Notes under the pieces: generated by a model
The model's database searches: none
What the model was told of the DNA's origin: nothing
Seen by the model: only the letters and a program-made list of their open reading frames with translations
Made by a program: the position numbers and the translations under genes
Shown here: in pieces, positions 27,533 to 36,592 of the stretch
Layout of the letters: the number at the start of each line of letters is the position of its first letter
Position numbering within the stretch: position 1 is the first letter of the stretch
Assembly: GCF_003443535.1 (NCBI RefSeq)
Contig: NZ_CP031946.1
Span: 3,475,001-3,539,000 of the forward strand
Direction of reading: 5' to 3'
Length of the DNA: 64,000 nucleotides
From: Ruegeria sp. AD91A
Lineage (GTDB): Bacteria; Pseudomonadota; Alphaproteobacteria; Rhodobacterales; Rhodobacteraceae

Positions 27533-27967
27533 ATGGTTCAGGGAATGCTGTTTAAGAAACCCTCGCAGGATATGCCTGATCTGAAGCCACGGTCGTCCAA
27601 ACGACACCGACGCGCAGAGGCAACGCGCAGGCAGGCGCTGTCTCCGGTTCGCATTCTGGTCATGGTTCTGTTGTTGCCGCTGACCACCGTGGTGATTGCC
27701 ACCGGTGTTTTTCTGCGCCTGTCCGAATTTGAGCGGGACGAGGCGGTGATCCACCTGATCGCATTGGCGGGTTGTGATGCAACGCAGTCGCTGGGGGTAG
27801 GGCCATTTTACGAGGGGCAGGCGGGTTATCACAAGCGCAATGACCCGGATGGCGACGGGGTCGCCTGTGGTTCTGCCAGCGTGCCGCGGGCAAGTGCGCC
27901 GCCAGCTCACAACAGTCCTGAACCGCAACAACGGTCTCTTGGAACTGCCAAGTTCGTGCGACCCTGA
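27533..27967 (+). CDS. Excalibur calcium-binding domain protein
   Basis: 144 aa. One membrane helix at about 40-60 (RILVMVLLLPLTTVVIATGVFL) follows a basic cytosolic N-terminus. The C-terminal extracytoplasmic part has an excalibur motif: GCDATQSLGVGPFYEGQAGYHKRNDPDGDGVACG, with the DxDGxxC calcium loop. Start uncertain: ATG at 27533 or 27545; an upstream TTG at 27479 is less likely. Confidence 0.8.
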   Translation: MVQGMLFKKPSQDMPDLKPRSSKRHRRAEATRRQALSPVRILVMVLLLPLTTVVIATGVFLRLSEFERDEAVIHLIALAGCDATQSLGVGPFYEGQAGYHKRNDPDGDGVACGSASVPRASAPPAHNSPEPQQRSLGTAKFVRP

Positions 27968-28122
27968 CGGCGGCAATTGCGAAGTTCAGAAGATCTGCTC
28001 GGGCCAGGACCAGTTGCCCGTGTCATCCGACTTCGGCCCAGGCGAACGGGCGTCATGTCACAGAGGGATGGCAATGCAGCGGATCAACCCCATCTCATAC
28101 TGATAGCAAGATGGGAGATCGT

Positions 28123-28359
28123 ATGATGCAATGCCCGATTGACGGCACTCAACTGGTCATTACGGACCGAAACGGGGTCGAAATCGACTATTGCCCGCAG
28201 TGCAGAGGCGTTTGGCTGGATCGGGGTGAACTGGACAAGATCATCGAGCGGTCGACAGCGTATTCTCCGCCACAATCCGGCTATGATGACCGGGCGGATC
28301 ACGGCTATCGCAAGAAAAAGAAACGAGGCGGTTTTCTGGAAGATCTGTTCGATTTCTGA
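28123..28359 (+). CDS. TFIIB-type zinc ribbon protein (zf-TFIIB)
   Basis: 78 aa. MQCPIDGTQLVITDRNGVEIDYCPQCRGVWLDRGELDKI has the CPxC-like and CPxCxGxWLDxGEL signature of the small zf-TFIIB family. The tail is Tyr/Lys-rich and ends FLEDLFDF. Function unknown. ATG at 28123 has GGGAG five bases upstream; the next codon is also ATG. Confidence 0.85.
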   Translation: MMQCPIDGTQLVITDRNGVEIDYCPQCRGVWLDRGELDKIIERSTAYSPPQSGYDDRADHGYRKKKKRGGFLEDLFDF

Positions 28360-28364
28360 CCCGG

Positions 28365-28793
28365 TCAGGACAGCTGGGCCCCGGCACATTCGCGAAAAAT
28401 GCGAACCTGGGGCGCCGCACCGTTCAAGGGAAATTCAGTCACCCTGTCCTGCGTGAACGCATAGGCGGTCAGGTTGTATTCCAGCCCGTCCAGCACGTTT
28501 CCAAATCCGGTATCAGTGACTGTCAACGATGATGCACCGTCAGAAAGGACATGATGCGGAGTGGCGATTTCGATGGGGTTTGGCCCCTCGAACCGCATCG
28601 CGAACCATGGGGTGTTGGTCCAGCCTTCGGTCTTGCGGGTAACGGACAGGGTATAGAGCGGTTGTGCCGGGTCGTAGGTCAGGAGTATCTCTGCCGTGTC
28701 CATCACATGTGACAGGGTGCAGATCTGGCCCACCGTTGCTTCCCACGCGGCGGCTGGTGTGCCGAGGATCAGTGATAACAAGACAACGCGCAT
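28365..28793 (-). CDS. Secreted protein, unknown
   Basis: 142 aa with a signal peptide (MRVVLLSLILGTPAAA, cleavage before WEATVGQ). The mature part is a small beta-rich domain with two cysteines. I do not recognise it. The start at 28793 is chosen because it opens the signal peptide. Convergent with the zinc ribbon gene. Confidence 0.7.
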   Translation of the reverse strand: MRVVLLSLILGTPAAAWEATVGQICTLSHVMDTAEILLTYDPAQPLYTLSVTRKTEGWTNTPWFAMRFEGPNPIEIATPHHVLSDGASSLTVTDTGFGNVLDGLEYNLTAYAFTQDRVTEFPLNGAAPQVRIFRECAGAQLS

Positions 28794-28836
28794 GGTGCGG
28801 ATTCTAGTGGCCGAAAGGTCCATGGCAAGGGTTGCC

Positions 28837-29544
28837 TCAGCCTTTCATTGCATTCAGCAGTTCCAGTAACCCTTTGCGGTCGTCATCATCGGCATAATCG
28901 CCCGCGGCCAACCGTTCAGCGATGCGCAGGCGCAGACGCTCGTGCTGGGTGCGCACCTCTTCGCCTGCGGTTTCCGCCAGCGTCTTCATGATCACGGCCA
29001 CGGCCTGCTGGCGCTTGGTGGTGGGGTTGGCGATATAGTCGACAAGGCTCTGCTGACCGGAATCGAGGATGTTTTCGGCCAGCGCCCGCAACTGATCGCC
29101 ATTGGGCAGCAGCGGGGCGGAGGTGCCTTCGGGCGGCAGGATCTCGGGCGCGCTGCGCGGGGTCTCAGTCAGGGCGTTGGCGCCGTCGACGAAGGCTTCG
29201 GTAATCATTCGGGTGATCTTGATGGCGCGCGGGTCTTTGAACAGGGCCGAGGCGATGGCCACGCCGTAATCCGTATAGACCCACGGATTGACCCGCCGCC
29301 CGCCGCGACCTTTCGGTTTTGAAATCACATTCTGTGATTGCAAATCGGCGACCTCGGCATCGGTCAGCTGAAAGCGGTAGCCCTCGAACAGGTCGGTGTT
29401 GCGCGAGACGGCCTGATTGAAGGCGCTGACGGATTTTCCGTAGAACTGCGCCAGATCCTCGGCCAGCACGACACGGGTGCCGCGCACCCGGTGAATGGCG
29501 CTTTGGACCTCATGCGTGCTGGGCAGGGTGTTCGGGTTCGTCAT
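28837..29544 (-). CDS. ORF6N domain DNA-binding protein
   Basis: 235 aa. The N-terminal ORF6N domain is at about residues 10-90: VQSAIHRVRGTRVVLAEDLAQFYGKSVSAFNQAVSRNTDLFEGYRFQLTDAEVADLQSQNVI. The C-terminal half is helical, with an Arg/Glu-rich coiled region (EEVRTQHERLRLRIAERLAAG). ORF6N occurs in phage antirepressors and mobile-element regulators. Two matching palindromes, one in the promoter and one inside the gene, suggest self-control. The next gene on the other side is an HNH nuclease. Confidence 0.85.
   Translation of the reverse strand: MTNPNTLPSTHEVQSAIHRVRGTRVVLAEDLAQFYGKSVSAFNQAVSRNTDLFEGYRFQLTDAEVADLQSQNVISKPKGRGGRRVNPWVYTDYGVAIASALFKDPRAIKITRMITEAFVDGANALTETPRSAPEILPPEGTSAPLLPNGDQLRALAENILDSGQQSLVDYIANPTTKRQQAVAVIMKTLAETAGEEVRTQHERLRLRIAERLAAGDYADDDDRKGLLELLNAMKG
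29318..29344. promoter_or_regulatory. Operator-like palindrome inside the ORF6N gene
   Basis: TTTGAAATCACA, three bases, TGTGATTGCAAA: 11 of 12 pairs match. It shares sequence and spacing with the palindrome at 29552-29580, but lies about 210 bases inside the coding sequence. Confidence 0.45.
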
Positions 29545-29551
29545 GGCAACC

Positions 29552-29580
29552 GTTTGGAATCACAATTTGTGATTTCAAAC
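29552..29580. promoter_or_regulatory. Operator-like palindrome in the ORF6N promoter
   Basis: GTTTGGAATCACAA, one base, TTGTGATTTCAAAC: 13 of 14 pairs match. It lies just upstream of the ORF6N start and before the divergent HNH gene, so it could control both. Confidence 0.55.
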
Positions 29581-29693
29581 GTGGAGGAGTGCGCGTTGGG
29601 CTGCAAGGGTGGAGTGCAAAGCTTGGAAACTAATCAATGCATACGGATATCACAGCCGCTTGATTGTGTGGCGCTATTTGGTAACTACCCAAC

Positions 29694-30578
29694 ATGGTTA
29701 AGGCTGTATTCATTGCATCGTCGCATTCTCACTACAAAGACCGACCCGGTGAAGTTTACCATTTTCCGAAACGGCAATACATGTCTCGCGTCGCGCAGAC
29801 AGTTGGAGACTGGGTAATATTCTACGCAGGGCGCATGGGCGGGAACCGAGGTTATTACGCTGTCCAACGTGTCGAGAAAGTAGTCGACGATCCTGTAGAT
29901 GCCACGCATGCATACGCCATCCTAGATCGCAGTACTTTATTCGATTTCGAAAACGAAGTGCCGCGCGTCGATCCATTGGGCAATACGTATGAAAGCGGAC
30001 TTCCACCCTCTGGAGGCGTGAATGCCTCAGCGGTCAGACTGATATCAGACGCGGACTTTTCTCGGATAGTGAATGAAGGAATGAGAGAGGTAAGTGACGC
30101 TGAAGCAATTCCTCGTCATGACGGCTTTTCAGATATCCAAACTCCGTTTCATGTTCCAAGTAATTTCTCCGAGGTACGCGAGAGAATTCTAACTTCAAGA
30201 GCCTTTCGGGACGCCAGTTTCGCTAGGCAAGTTAAGCGAGCCTATCAAGCTCGTTGCGCAATGTCCGGGTTGGAATTGCGAAACGGAGGTGGCCGCCCGG
30301 AAGTCGAGGCCGCACACATTGTTCCCGTGAGTGAAAACGGGCCAGACAGTGTTCAAAATGGTATGGCTCTATCGGGAACAATTCATTGGATGTTTGATCG
30401 TGGCTTGGTATCGGTAGATGAAGATCTCTCGATACTAATCGCTAAAGACAGCGTTGCTGCACCAGTGGCCGACAGGTTGTTTACACCTGAACGAAAACTG
30501 ATCGTTCCAGACACATTTACGCTACGTCCGCACGAGAAGTTTTTGAATTGGCATAGAGCCAATCGTTTCAAGGGCTGA
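29694..30578 (+). CDS. HNH endonuclease, probable restriction enzyme
   Basis: 294 aa. The N-terminal 90 residues (VKAVFIASSHSHYKDRPGEVYHFPKRQYMSRVAQTVGDWVIFYAGRMGGNRGYYAV) look like a PUA-type reader domain. The C-terminal half is an HNH_2 nuclease: EVEAAHIVPVSENGPDSVQNGMALSGTIHWMFDRGLVSVD (AHI.P, N, H..FDRG). This order is seen in McrA-like modification-dependent restriction proteins; modified-DNA recognition is inference. Base composition is visibly lower in G+C than neighbouring uvrB, pointing to transfer. Convergent with uvrB, with 3 bases between the stops. Confidence 0.8.
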   Translation: MVKAVFIASSHSHYKDRPGEVYHFPKRQYMSRVAQTVGDWVIFYAGRMGGNRGYYAVQRVEKVVDDPVDATHAYAILDRSTLFDFENEVPRVDPLGNTYESGLPPSGGVNASAVRLISDADFSRIVNEGMREVSDAEAIPRHDGFSDIQTPFHVPSNFSEVRERILTSRAFRDASFARQVKRAYQARCAMSGLELRNGGGRPEVEAAHIVPVSENGPDSVQNGMALSGTIHWMFDRGLVSVDEDLSILIAKDSVAAPVADRLFTPERKLIVPDTFTLRPHEKFLNWHRANRFKG

Positions 30579-30581
30579 GCG

Positions 30582-32768
30582 TCACCTCTTCCTTCTCTTC
30601 ACATTCCCACCCCGTTGCCCCGGCCTGCCAGCCGTTGACCGCCCGCGCGATTTCACCGCGTCTTCTGAGGCTTTCTCGACCGCCCATTGACGCGCCATGG
30701 GGTCGTCGGCGACGGCCAGATCGACGGCTTCCAGACGTTTGATCTCATCCCGGATGTTGGCAGCCTCTTCGAACTCCAAATTCTCGGCGGCTTTGCGCAT
30801 CTTGTCGCGCAGACCATCCAGATGCGCCTCAAGGTTCGCGCCGTGCATCGGTTTGTCGATGGTGGCGGTGACGCGGTTCATGTCGACGTCGCCCTTGTAG
30901 AGACCGGCCAGGACATCCTCGACATTCTTTTGTACGGTCGCGGGGGTGATGCCGTGTTCTTCATTATACGCGACCTGCTTGGCGCGGCGGCGGTTGGTTT
31001 CGCCCAAAGCACGCTCCATCGAGCCGGTGATCTTGTCGGCATACATGATCACCCGGCCATCAGCGTTCCGCGCGGCGCGGCCGATGGTCTGGATCAGGGA
31101 TGTTTCCGAGCGCAGGAAACCCTCTTTGTCGGCATCGAGAATGGCGACCAGACCGCATTCAGGAATGTCGAGCCCTTCGCGCAGCAGGTTGATACCGATC
31201 AGCACGTCGAAGGCGCCCAGCCGCAGGTCGCGCAGGATTTCGATGCGTTCCAGCGTGTCGATGTCGGAATGCATATAGCGGACCTTGATGCCCTGTTCGT
31301 GCAGGTATTCCGTCAGGTCCTCAGCCATGCGTTTGGTCAGCGTGGTGACCAGCGTGCGGTATCCGTCGGCAGCGACCTTGCGCACCTCGTCCAAAAGATC
31401 GTCCACCTGCATGGACACAGGGCGGATTTCGACCTCGGGGTCCAAGAGGCCAGTGGGGCGGATCACCTGTTCGGTGAAGACGCCGCCGGTTTGCTCGATC
31501 TCCCATTTCGCCGGCGTGGCCGAGACGAAGACGGATTGCGGGCGCATGGCGTCCCATTCCTCGAACTTGAGGGGTCGGTTGTCCATGCAGGACGGCAGGC
31601 GGAACCCGTGCTCGGCCAGCGTGAACTTGCGCCGATAGTCGCCGCGATACATGCCACCGATCTGAGGGACACTGACGTGAGATTCGTCGGCGAAGACAAT
31701 GGCGTTGTCGGGGATAAATTCGAACAGGGTCGGGGGCGGTTCACCCGGTGCGCGGCCTGTCAGATAACGCGAGTAGTTTTCGATGCCGTTGCAGACGCCG
31801 GTGGCCTCGAGCATTTCCAGATCGAAATTGGTGCGCTGTTCCAGCCGTTGGGCTTCCAGCAGTTTGCCCTCGCCCACCAGTTGGTCGAGGCGCGTGCGCA
31901 GTTCCTTTTTGATGCCGATGATCGCCTGCTGCATCGTGGGTTTCGGCGTCACGTAGTGGGAATTGGCGTAGACGCGCACCTGCTCCATCGTTGCGGCGCG
32001 TTCGCCGGTCAGCGGGTCGAACTCGGTGATACTTTCAAGCTCCTCTCCGAAGAACGAGAATTTCCAGGCGCGGTCCTCAAGGTGGGCGGGCCAGATTTCC
32101 AGTGAGTCGCCGCGCACCCGGAACGACCCGCGTTGAAACGCCTGATCGTTGCGGCGGTATTGCTGGGCCACCAGATCGGCCATCACCTGCCGCTGGTCGT
32201 ATTCGTTTCCGACCTTCAGATCCTGCGTCATCGCCCCGTAGGTCTCGATCGAGCCGATACCGTAGATGCACGAGACCGAGGCCACGATGATCACGTCGTC
32301 GCGTTCCAGCAGCGCCCGCGTAGCCGAGTGGCGCATCCGGTCGATCTGTTCGTTGATCTGGGATTCTTTCTCGATATACGTATCCGACCGCGCGACATAG
32401 GCCTCGGGCTGGTAGTAGTCGTAGTAGGAGACGAAGTATTCGACCGAGTTTTCCGGGAAAAAACTCTTGAACTCACCATAAAGCTGCGCCGCCAGTGTCT
32501 TGTTGGGTGCGAGGATGATCGCCGGGCGTTGGGTTTCCTCGATCACCTTGGCCATGGTGAAGGTTTTGCCCGTACCGGTCGCCCCCAACAGAACCTGATC
32601 ACGCTCCCCATCCAGAATACCGCCTGCGAGCTCCTTGATCGCGGTTGGCTGGTCTCCAGCGGGGGCGAACTCCGTATGCATGACAAACTGTTTGCCGCCT
32701 TCCAGTTTCAGGCGGGCCCGAACATCTTCGGTTGTCATTTGGGTCTTGTCGGAATGGGCGTATGGCAT
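30582..32768 (-). CDS. uvrB: Excinuclease ABC subunit B
   Basis: 728 aa UvrB, the damage-verifying helicase of nucleotide excision repair. Walker [11 protein letters not shown] near residue 60, the beta-hairpin [10 protein letters not shown], helicase motifs [10 protein letters not shown] and [15 protein letters not shown], and a C-terminal UVR domain ([23 protein letters not shown]) are all present. The C-terminal tail after the UVR domain is basic and longer than in E. coli, as is common in alphaproteobacteria. Confidence 0.97.
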   Translation of the reverse strand: MPYAHSDKTQMTTEDVRARLKLEGGKQFVMHTEFAPAGDQPTAIKELAGGILDGERDQVLLGATGTGKTFTMAKVIEETQRPAIILAPNKTLAAQLYGEFKSFFPENSVEYFVSYYDYYQPEAYVARSDTYIEKESQINEQIDRMRHSATRALLERDDVIIVASVSCIYGIGSIETYGAMTQDLKVGNEYDQRQVMADLVAQQYRRNDQAFQRGSFRVRGDSLEIWPAHLEDRAWKFSFFGEELESITEFDPLTGERAATMEQVRVYANSHYVTPKPTMQQAIIGIKKELRTRLDQLVGEGKLLEAQRLEQRTNFDLEMLEATGVCNGIENYSRYLTGRAPGEPPPTLFEFIPDNAIVFADESHVSVPQIGGMYRGDYRRKFTLAEHGFRLPSCMDNRPLKFEEWDAMRPQSVFVSATPAKWEIEQTGGVFTEQVIRPTGLLDPEVEIRPVSMQVDDLLDEVRKVAADGYRTLVTTLTKRMAEDLTEYLHEQGIKVRYMHSDIDTLERIEILRDLRLGAFDVLIGINLLREGLDIPECGLVAILDADKEGFLRSETSLIQTIGRAARNADGRVIMYADKITGSMERALGETNRRRAKQVAYNEEHGITPATVQKNVEDVLAGLYKGDVDMNRVTATIDKPMHGANLEAHLDGLRDKMRKAAENLEFEEAANIRDEIKRLEAVDLAVADDPMARQWAVEKASEDAVKSRGRSTAGRPGQRGGNVKRRKR

Positions 32769-32782
32769 GGGCAGGCTCCGGA

Positions 32783-33040
32783 TCAGGCTCCTACATTTGT
32801 TCTTATTTTGTCCAACTGCAAGGGTTGATCCGGTACAAATCTCCCAGTTTTGATACTAGGCAGATACGCATCCGGATCGTGATCCGAACCAATCTTACCG
32901 GCCAACGCGGCAAGCTCGCCGTCGAGAGCCTTCGTCATCATCGGTTTGACGGCGATCACGGCATGGGCTTCGGTCGAGGGCATCGCCAAGATGTTCCCGG
33001 GGTTTGCGTCGACGTCCATAGTGCGTTCGCGATGGATCAT
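32783..33040 (-). CDS. Hypothetical protein (85 aa)
   Basis: 85 aa frame directly upstream of uvrB on the same strand, 14 bases away. [49 protein letters not shown] has no recognised domain and no signal peptide. The start at 33040 has GAAGGA upstream. A longer frame to 33328 is open but lacks support. It may be a conserved small Roseobacter protein or chance. Confidence 0.4.
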   Translation of the reverse strand: MIHRERTMDVDANPGNILAMPSTEAHAVIAVKPMMTKALDGELAALAGKIGSDHDPDAYLPSIKTGRFVPDQPLQLDKIRTNVGA

Positions 33041-33198
33041 CTGTTTTATCCTTCGGCTGATTTTTCGAAGATCATAGTTGGTCCTGATGACAGTTTCTGG
33101 CATTGGCGGGCTTCGGTGATCCGCGACAATTGTTGTCTTGTCCCGGGCTGCGCTCTGACGCATAAACAGGTTCAGCCAAGTGAGTACGGAGAGGCGAC

Positions 33199-33510
33199 AT
33201 GCGCGCACGGATTTACCAGCCTGCAAGAAATGCGATGACCTCGGGGATGGCCAAAACCCGCAAATGGGTTCTGGAATATGCCCCTGCTTCGGCACGTGAG
33301 GTTGATCCGCTGATGGGCTGGACGTCATCCAATGACACGCAAACCCAGATACGTCTGAAATTCGACACCAAGAAAGAGGCGATTGATTACGCTCGTGACA
33401 ATGGTATCGACGCGCAGGTCAGCGAGCCGCACAAGCGCAAAGCCAACCTGCGCGCACGGGGCTACGGGGAAAACTTCGCCACCGACCGGCGTGCGCCCTG
33501 GACACACTGA
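33199..33510 (+). CDS. NDUFS4-like ETC complex I subunit
   Basis: 103 aa of the PF04800 family, the bacterial counterpart of mitochondrial NDUFS4 found in alphaproteobacteria: [72 protein letters not shown]. It is an accessory subunit of NADH:quinone oxidoreductase. A GNAT gene starts immediately after its stop. Confidence 0.93.
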   Translation: MRARIYQPARNAMTSGMAKTRKWVLEYAPASAREVDPLMGWTSSNDTQTQIRLKFDTKKEAIDYARDNGIDAQVSEPHKRKANLRARGYGENFATDRRAPWTH

Positions 33511-33987
33511 ATGATCGACATTCGCGAGGCCGACCCGACTTCGGACGTGTTGCGCCCGGTTGTCGAAGCGCATTTCGCCCACAGCGAATCAGCGGGTCCT
33601 GCGGAAAGCAACCACACGATGAGCGCCGAGTCACTGGCCGGACCGGGGATTCGATTCTGTGCGATCTACGACGGCAAGCAGGCTTTGGGCTGCGGCGCTT
33701 TGAAAGCGCTGCCCGATGGTACGGCCGAGGTGAAATCGGTGCATATCCTCGCGCAGGCGCGTGGGCGCGGACTGGCGCGCGTCATGATGATCCATCTGGC
33801 AGAACTGGCGCGTGCTGAAGGTGTCGAAGCCCTGGTTTTGGAAACCGGGGCAGAGCATCTTCCGGAGTATGATGCCGCTCGTAAACTCTACGAAGCGTTG
33901 GGCTATTCCTACTGCGGACCGATCTTTGGGTACAGCGACGATCCGAACAGCGCATTCATGCGCTTGGCTCTTGAACCCCACGCGTAA
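33511..33987 (+). CDS. GNAT family N-acetyltransferase
   Basis: 158 aa. Acetyl-CoA binding motif A is VHILAQARGRGLARVMMIHLAELARAEGV (Q/RxxGxG/A form). The substrate-facing C-terminus is YEALGYSYCGPIFGYSDDPNSAFMRL. Its ATG directly follows the stop of the NDUFS4-like gene, so they are co-transcribed. The substrate is unknown. Confidence 0.9.
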   Translation: MIDIREADPTSDVLRPVVEAHFAHSESAGPAESNHTMSAESLAGPGIRFCAIYDGKQALGCGALKALPDGTAEVKSVHILAQARGRGLARVMMIHLAELARAEGVEALVLETGAEHLPEYDAARKLYEALGYSYCGPIFGYSDDPNSAFMRLALEPHA

Positions 33988-34008
33988 AAACCGCAAGAAG
34001 GGTGCAGC

Positions 34009-34085
34009 GGTCCCTTAGCTCAACTGGATAGAGCAGCTGACTTCTAATCAGCAGGTTGAGGGTTCGAGTCCTTCAGGGATCGCCA
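34009..34085 (+). tRNA. tRNA-Arg (anticodon TCT)
   Basis: 77-base tRNA with encoded CCA. The acceptor stem GGTCCCT pairs with AGGGATC. The D loop, anticodon stem GCTGA/TCAGC with loop CTTCTAA, and T arm with GGTTCGAGTCC are all present. Anticodon at 34043-34045 reads AGA codons. No repeat of its 3' end is seen nearby, so it is not an integration site here. Confidence 0.95.
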
Positions 34086-34404
34086 TTCTCGAACGCCAAT
34101 TTCAATGAAAGCACCGGGCCGTTGGGGCCGCCGCTTTCTTGTGGCTGCTGGGTGGGGGGGGAAGGGCTGGACGAGGGGGTCATGCCAGCCCTTCTTAGGG
34201 GTCACAGAGTGGTAGTGTGTTCCTTAACTAAACATTAACCTGATTCACCGTGTTCCGAAATTGGGGGATTCCCGTAGGGCGGCCAATGCGCGGATTTCAG
34301 CGTGTGGAGTGTTCTGAAGGTTCGGGATCTGGGATCATGTCGCTGCTTTTTCGAGGGGATTTGGGGCTTTGGGAGCAAAAGCTCTGAGGTAGTCAAAAAA
34401 AATA
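34086..34404. other. Interval without a gene, upstream of the iol locus
   Basis: 319 bases between tRNA-Arg and the first iol operator. Short frames only. It probably contains the tRNA terminator and the start of the iolG promoter. Confidence 0.4.
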
Positions 34405-34420
34405 TTGCAACCGGTTGCAA
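34405..34420. promoter_or_regulatory. LacI-type operator upstream of iolG
   Basis: Perfect 16-bp palindrome TTGCAACCGGTTGCAA, 45 bases before the iolG start. It recurs exactly at 47801-47816 and with one change at 51196-51211 by the lacI-family gene. The central CG and the length fit LacI/GalR-type operators. Confidence 0.85.
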
Positions 34421-34464
34421 AGAGAATCATTGTTGCGCGCAATAACAAGATTCGGGAGAGTTGC

Positions 34465-35478
34465 ATGTTGAAGGTCGGATTGTTGGGCGCCGGGCGCATC
34501 GGGCGTGTTCATGCAGAGGCGATTGTATCTCATCCGGGCAGCACGCTCAGTGCCGTTTCCGACGCCTTGCCCGAAGCTGCGGCGAGCCTGGCCAACGATC
34601 ATGGGGTCGATGCGCGCCGCTCTGAAGAGATCCTTGCGGATCCGGAGATTGGCGCGGTTCTGATCGCAACTCCAACCAACACGCATTCTGATCTGATCGA
34701 AGCTGCGACCGGCGCAGGCAAGGCTGTTCTGTGCGAAAAGCCTGTTGATCTGAACCTTCAGCGTGCCACGGATTGCCTGAACACTGTCTCGGGACGAGGC
34801 AAGCCGGTAATGATTGGATTTAATCGGCGATTCGATCCCAATTTCGCGTCCTTGAAGGCGGGGTTGGACGCGGGTGAAATTGGTAAGGCGGAATTGCTTT
34901 CAATCAACTCGTTTGACCCAGCACCACCGCCGGTAAGCTACGTAAAAGTTTCTGGTGGGTTGTTTCGAGACATGATGATTCATGATTTTGATATGGCAAA
35001 CTACCTGATGGGGGAGGTTCCCGATACCATCTCGGCGGTTGGATCTTCGCTTGTGGACGCCGAGATTGGGGCTGCAGGAGATGTGGACACAGCCGTAGTT
35101 ACAATGTCCTACGCGGATGGCAGGATTGCAGTCATCAAGAATTCACGGCGCGCAGCCTATGGCTATGACCAGCGGGTCGAGTTGTTGGGTTCTGAGGGGT
35201 TGCTGCAGGCTCGGAATGTACTGGAAAACACAGTCGTAAAATCAACGGCAGACGGTGTTGTGGGCGCCAAACCAACCTATTTCTTCCTGGAGCGCTACAT
35301 GCCTGCGTACCGCGTGGAATGGGCCGCATTTGTCGAAGCTGTTGAAGGCGGATCCGACGTTCCGGTGACATTGAAAGATGGTGTTGCGGCACTGGCGATG
35401 GCCGAGGCTGCAACCGTGTCAGCGCAGACAGGAAAACCGGTTCGAATGGAAGAAATTTTGAAACCGGTTGCAAAATGA
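34465..35478 (+). CDS. iolG: Inositol 2-dehydrogenase (Gfo/Idh/MocA family)
   Basis: 337 aa NAD(P)-dependent dehydrogenase that oxidises myo-inositol to 2-keto-myo-inositol. The Rossmann motif is VGLLGAGRIGRVHAEAI. The EKP motif appears as VLCEKPVDL, and the catalytic-domain region as MMIHDFDMANYLMG (H..D/H). The start ATG at 34465 has GGGAG upstream. Its last codons contain a near-operator. First gene of the iolG-ABC-iolDE-... + strand series. Confidence 0.9.
   Translation: MLKVGLLGAGRIGRVHAEAIVSHPGSTLSAVSDALPEAAASLANDHGVDARRSEEILADPEIGAVLIATPTNTHSDLIEAATGAGKAVLCEKPVDLNLQRATDCLNTVSGRGKPVMIGFNRRFDPNFASLKAGLDAGEIGKAELLSINSFDPAPPPVSYVKVSGGLFRDMMIHDFDMANYLMGEVPDTISAVGSSLVDAEIGAAGDVDTAVVTMSYADGRIAVIKNSRRAAYGYDQRVELLGSEGLLQARNVLENTVVKSTADGVVGAKPTYFFLERYMPAYRVEWAAFVEAVEGGSDVPVTLKDGVAALAMAEAATVSAQTGKPVRMEEILKPVAK
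35458..35473. promoter_or_regulatory. Near-operator inside the 3' end of iolG
   Basis: TTGAAACCGGTTGCAA differs by one base from the 16-bp LacI-type palindrome. It lies in the last codons of iolG (LKPVAK) and 129 bases before the binding-protein gene, where it could affect read-through or an internal promoter. Confidence 0.5.
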
Positions 35479-35602
35479 TCGAAATTCTTCAAACTTACGC
35501 CAGCTCGGCCCAGCGTCGCAGCCACGGAGATTCGGCACAGCCGGATGATTGGGGCCGGTACCCCAACAGAAGATCAGACTGAACCAATGGGAGGAAACTG
35601 AA

Positions 35603-36523
35603 ATGAAGAAATTCGTTAAAGGCGCGCTTGCTGCGGGGGCATTGGCCTTGGCCACGCCCGCGTTTGCACAGGAAATCGTGGTCGTGTCGCATGGCCAGGC
35701 AAACGACGCATTCTGGAACGTCGTGAAAAACGGTGTCGAGCAGGCCGGTAAAGATGTCGGTGTGAACGTGGAATATCGTGCGCCTGAAACCTTTGACATG
35801 GTGGCCATGTCGCAGCTGATCGACGCCGCCGTGAACCAGGAGCCCGACGGGCTGATCGTTTCGATCCCGGATGCGGACGCGCTTGGCCCCTCGATCGAAC
35901 GCGCGGTTGCCGCCGGTATCCCGGTGATCTCGATCAACTCGGGCGCAGAAGTGGCCAAGGAACTGGGTGCTCTGCTGCACGTAGGTCAGGACGAATACGA
36001 TGCAGGGAAAGCAGCTGGTGAAGAACTGGCGTCGATGGGTGGCTCCAATGCGATCTGTGTCAACCACGAGGTTGGCAACGTGTCACTTGACCTGCGCTGC
36101 GAAGGTTTCACCGAAGGGTTTGGCGGTAAGGTAACCGTTCTGCCGACCTCGAACGATCCGTCCGAGATCGAGTCCAAGGTTTCTGCCGCGCTGGCTTCTG
36201 ACGAAAGCGTCGATACCGTTATGGCTTTGGGCGCAAGCTCGGCCGGCGAGCCATCTGTCGCTGCTGCCAAAGCGTCGGGGCGGGATGTGAATGTTGCCTC
36301 GTTCGACCTGTCGGCCAACTTCTTGCAGTCAATCGTTGATGGCGATGCGGCCTTTGCCATCGACCAGCAGCAGTACCTTCAGGGTTATCTGTCCGTGAAC
36401 TTCATGGGTCTGCACGCCAAGTACGGCCTGATGCCGGGCGGCGACGTGCCGTCGGGTCCGAACCTGATCACTCAGGACAAGGCCGCTCAGGTCATCGAAC
36501 TGTCCGCACAGGGCATCCGCTGA
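35603..36523 (+). CDS. Sugar/inositol ABC transporter, periplasmic binding protein (CUT2)
   Basis: 306 aa with a Sec signal peptide (MKKFVKGALAAGALALATPAFAQ). The mature protein is a type I periplasmic binding protein of the ribose/inositol class (QEIVVVSHGQANDAFWNVVKNGVEQAGKDVGVNVEYRAPETFD, GLIVSIPDADALGPSIERAVAAGIPVISINSG). Position with iolG, iolD and iolE suggests inositol or a derivative as ligand. GGGAGGAA precedes the start. A stable hairpin follows the gene. Confidence 0.9.
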   Translation: MKKFVKGALAAGALALATPAFAQEIVVVSHGQANDAFWNVVKNGVEQAGKDVGVNVEYRAPETFDMVAMSQLIDAAVNQEPDGLIVSIPDADALGPSIERAVAAGIPVISINSGAEVAKELGALLHVGQDEYDAGKAAGEELASMGGSNAICVNHEVGNVSLDLRCEGFTEGFGGKVTVLPTSNDPSEIESKVSAALASDESVDTVMALGASSAGEPSVAAAKASGRDVNVASFDLSANFLQSIVDGDAAFAIDQQQYLQGYLSVNFMGLHAKYGLMPGGDVPSGPNLITQDKAAQVIELSAQGIR

Positions 36524-36527
36524 CTTC

Positions 36528-36559
36528 GGCGCGATCCGGCAATCAACAGGATCGGCGCC
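36528..36559 (+). other. Intercistronic hairpin after the binding-protein gene
   Basis: GGCGCGATCC pairs with GGATCGGCGCC (one bulge) across an 11-base loop. There is no T-run. Such stems often protect the upstream binding-protein mRNA so that it outnumbers the membrane components. Confidence 0.5.
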
Positions 36560-36592
36560 AACGCGCCGGTCTCACCGAATTGGGAGGAAACC

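Noticed and set aside
30687..32105. 472-codon + strand frame
   Set aside because: Antisense to uvrB, which is complete.
32732..33238. 168-codon + strand frame above uvrB (32732-33238)
   Set aside because: It overlaps the uvrB start and the NDUFS4-like gene start without a family match.
34009..34085. tRNA-Arg as insertion site of the iol locus
   Set aside because: No integrase follows it and no copy of its 3' end was found downstream; the iol genes have normal host-like codon use.
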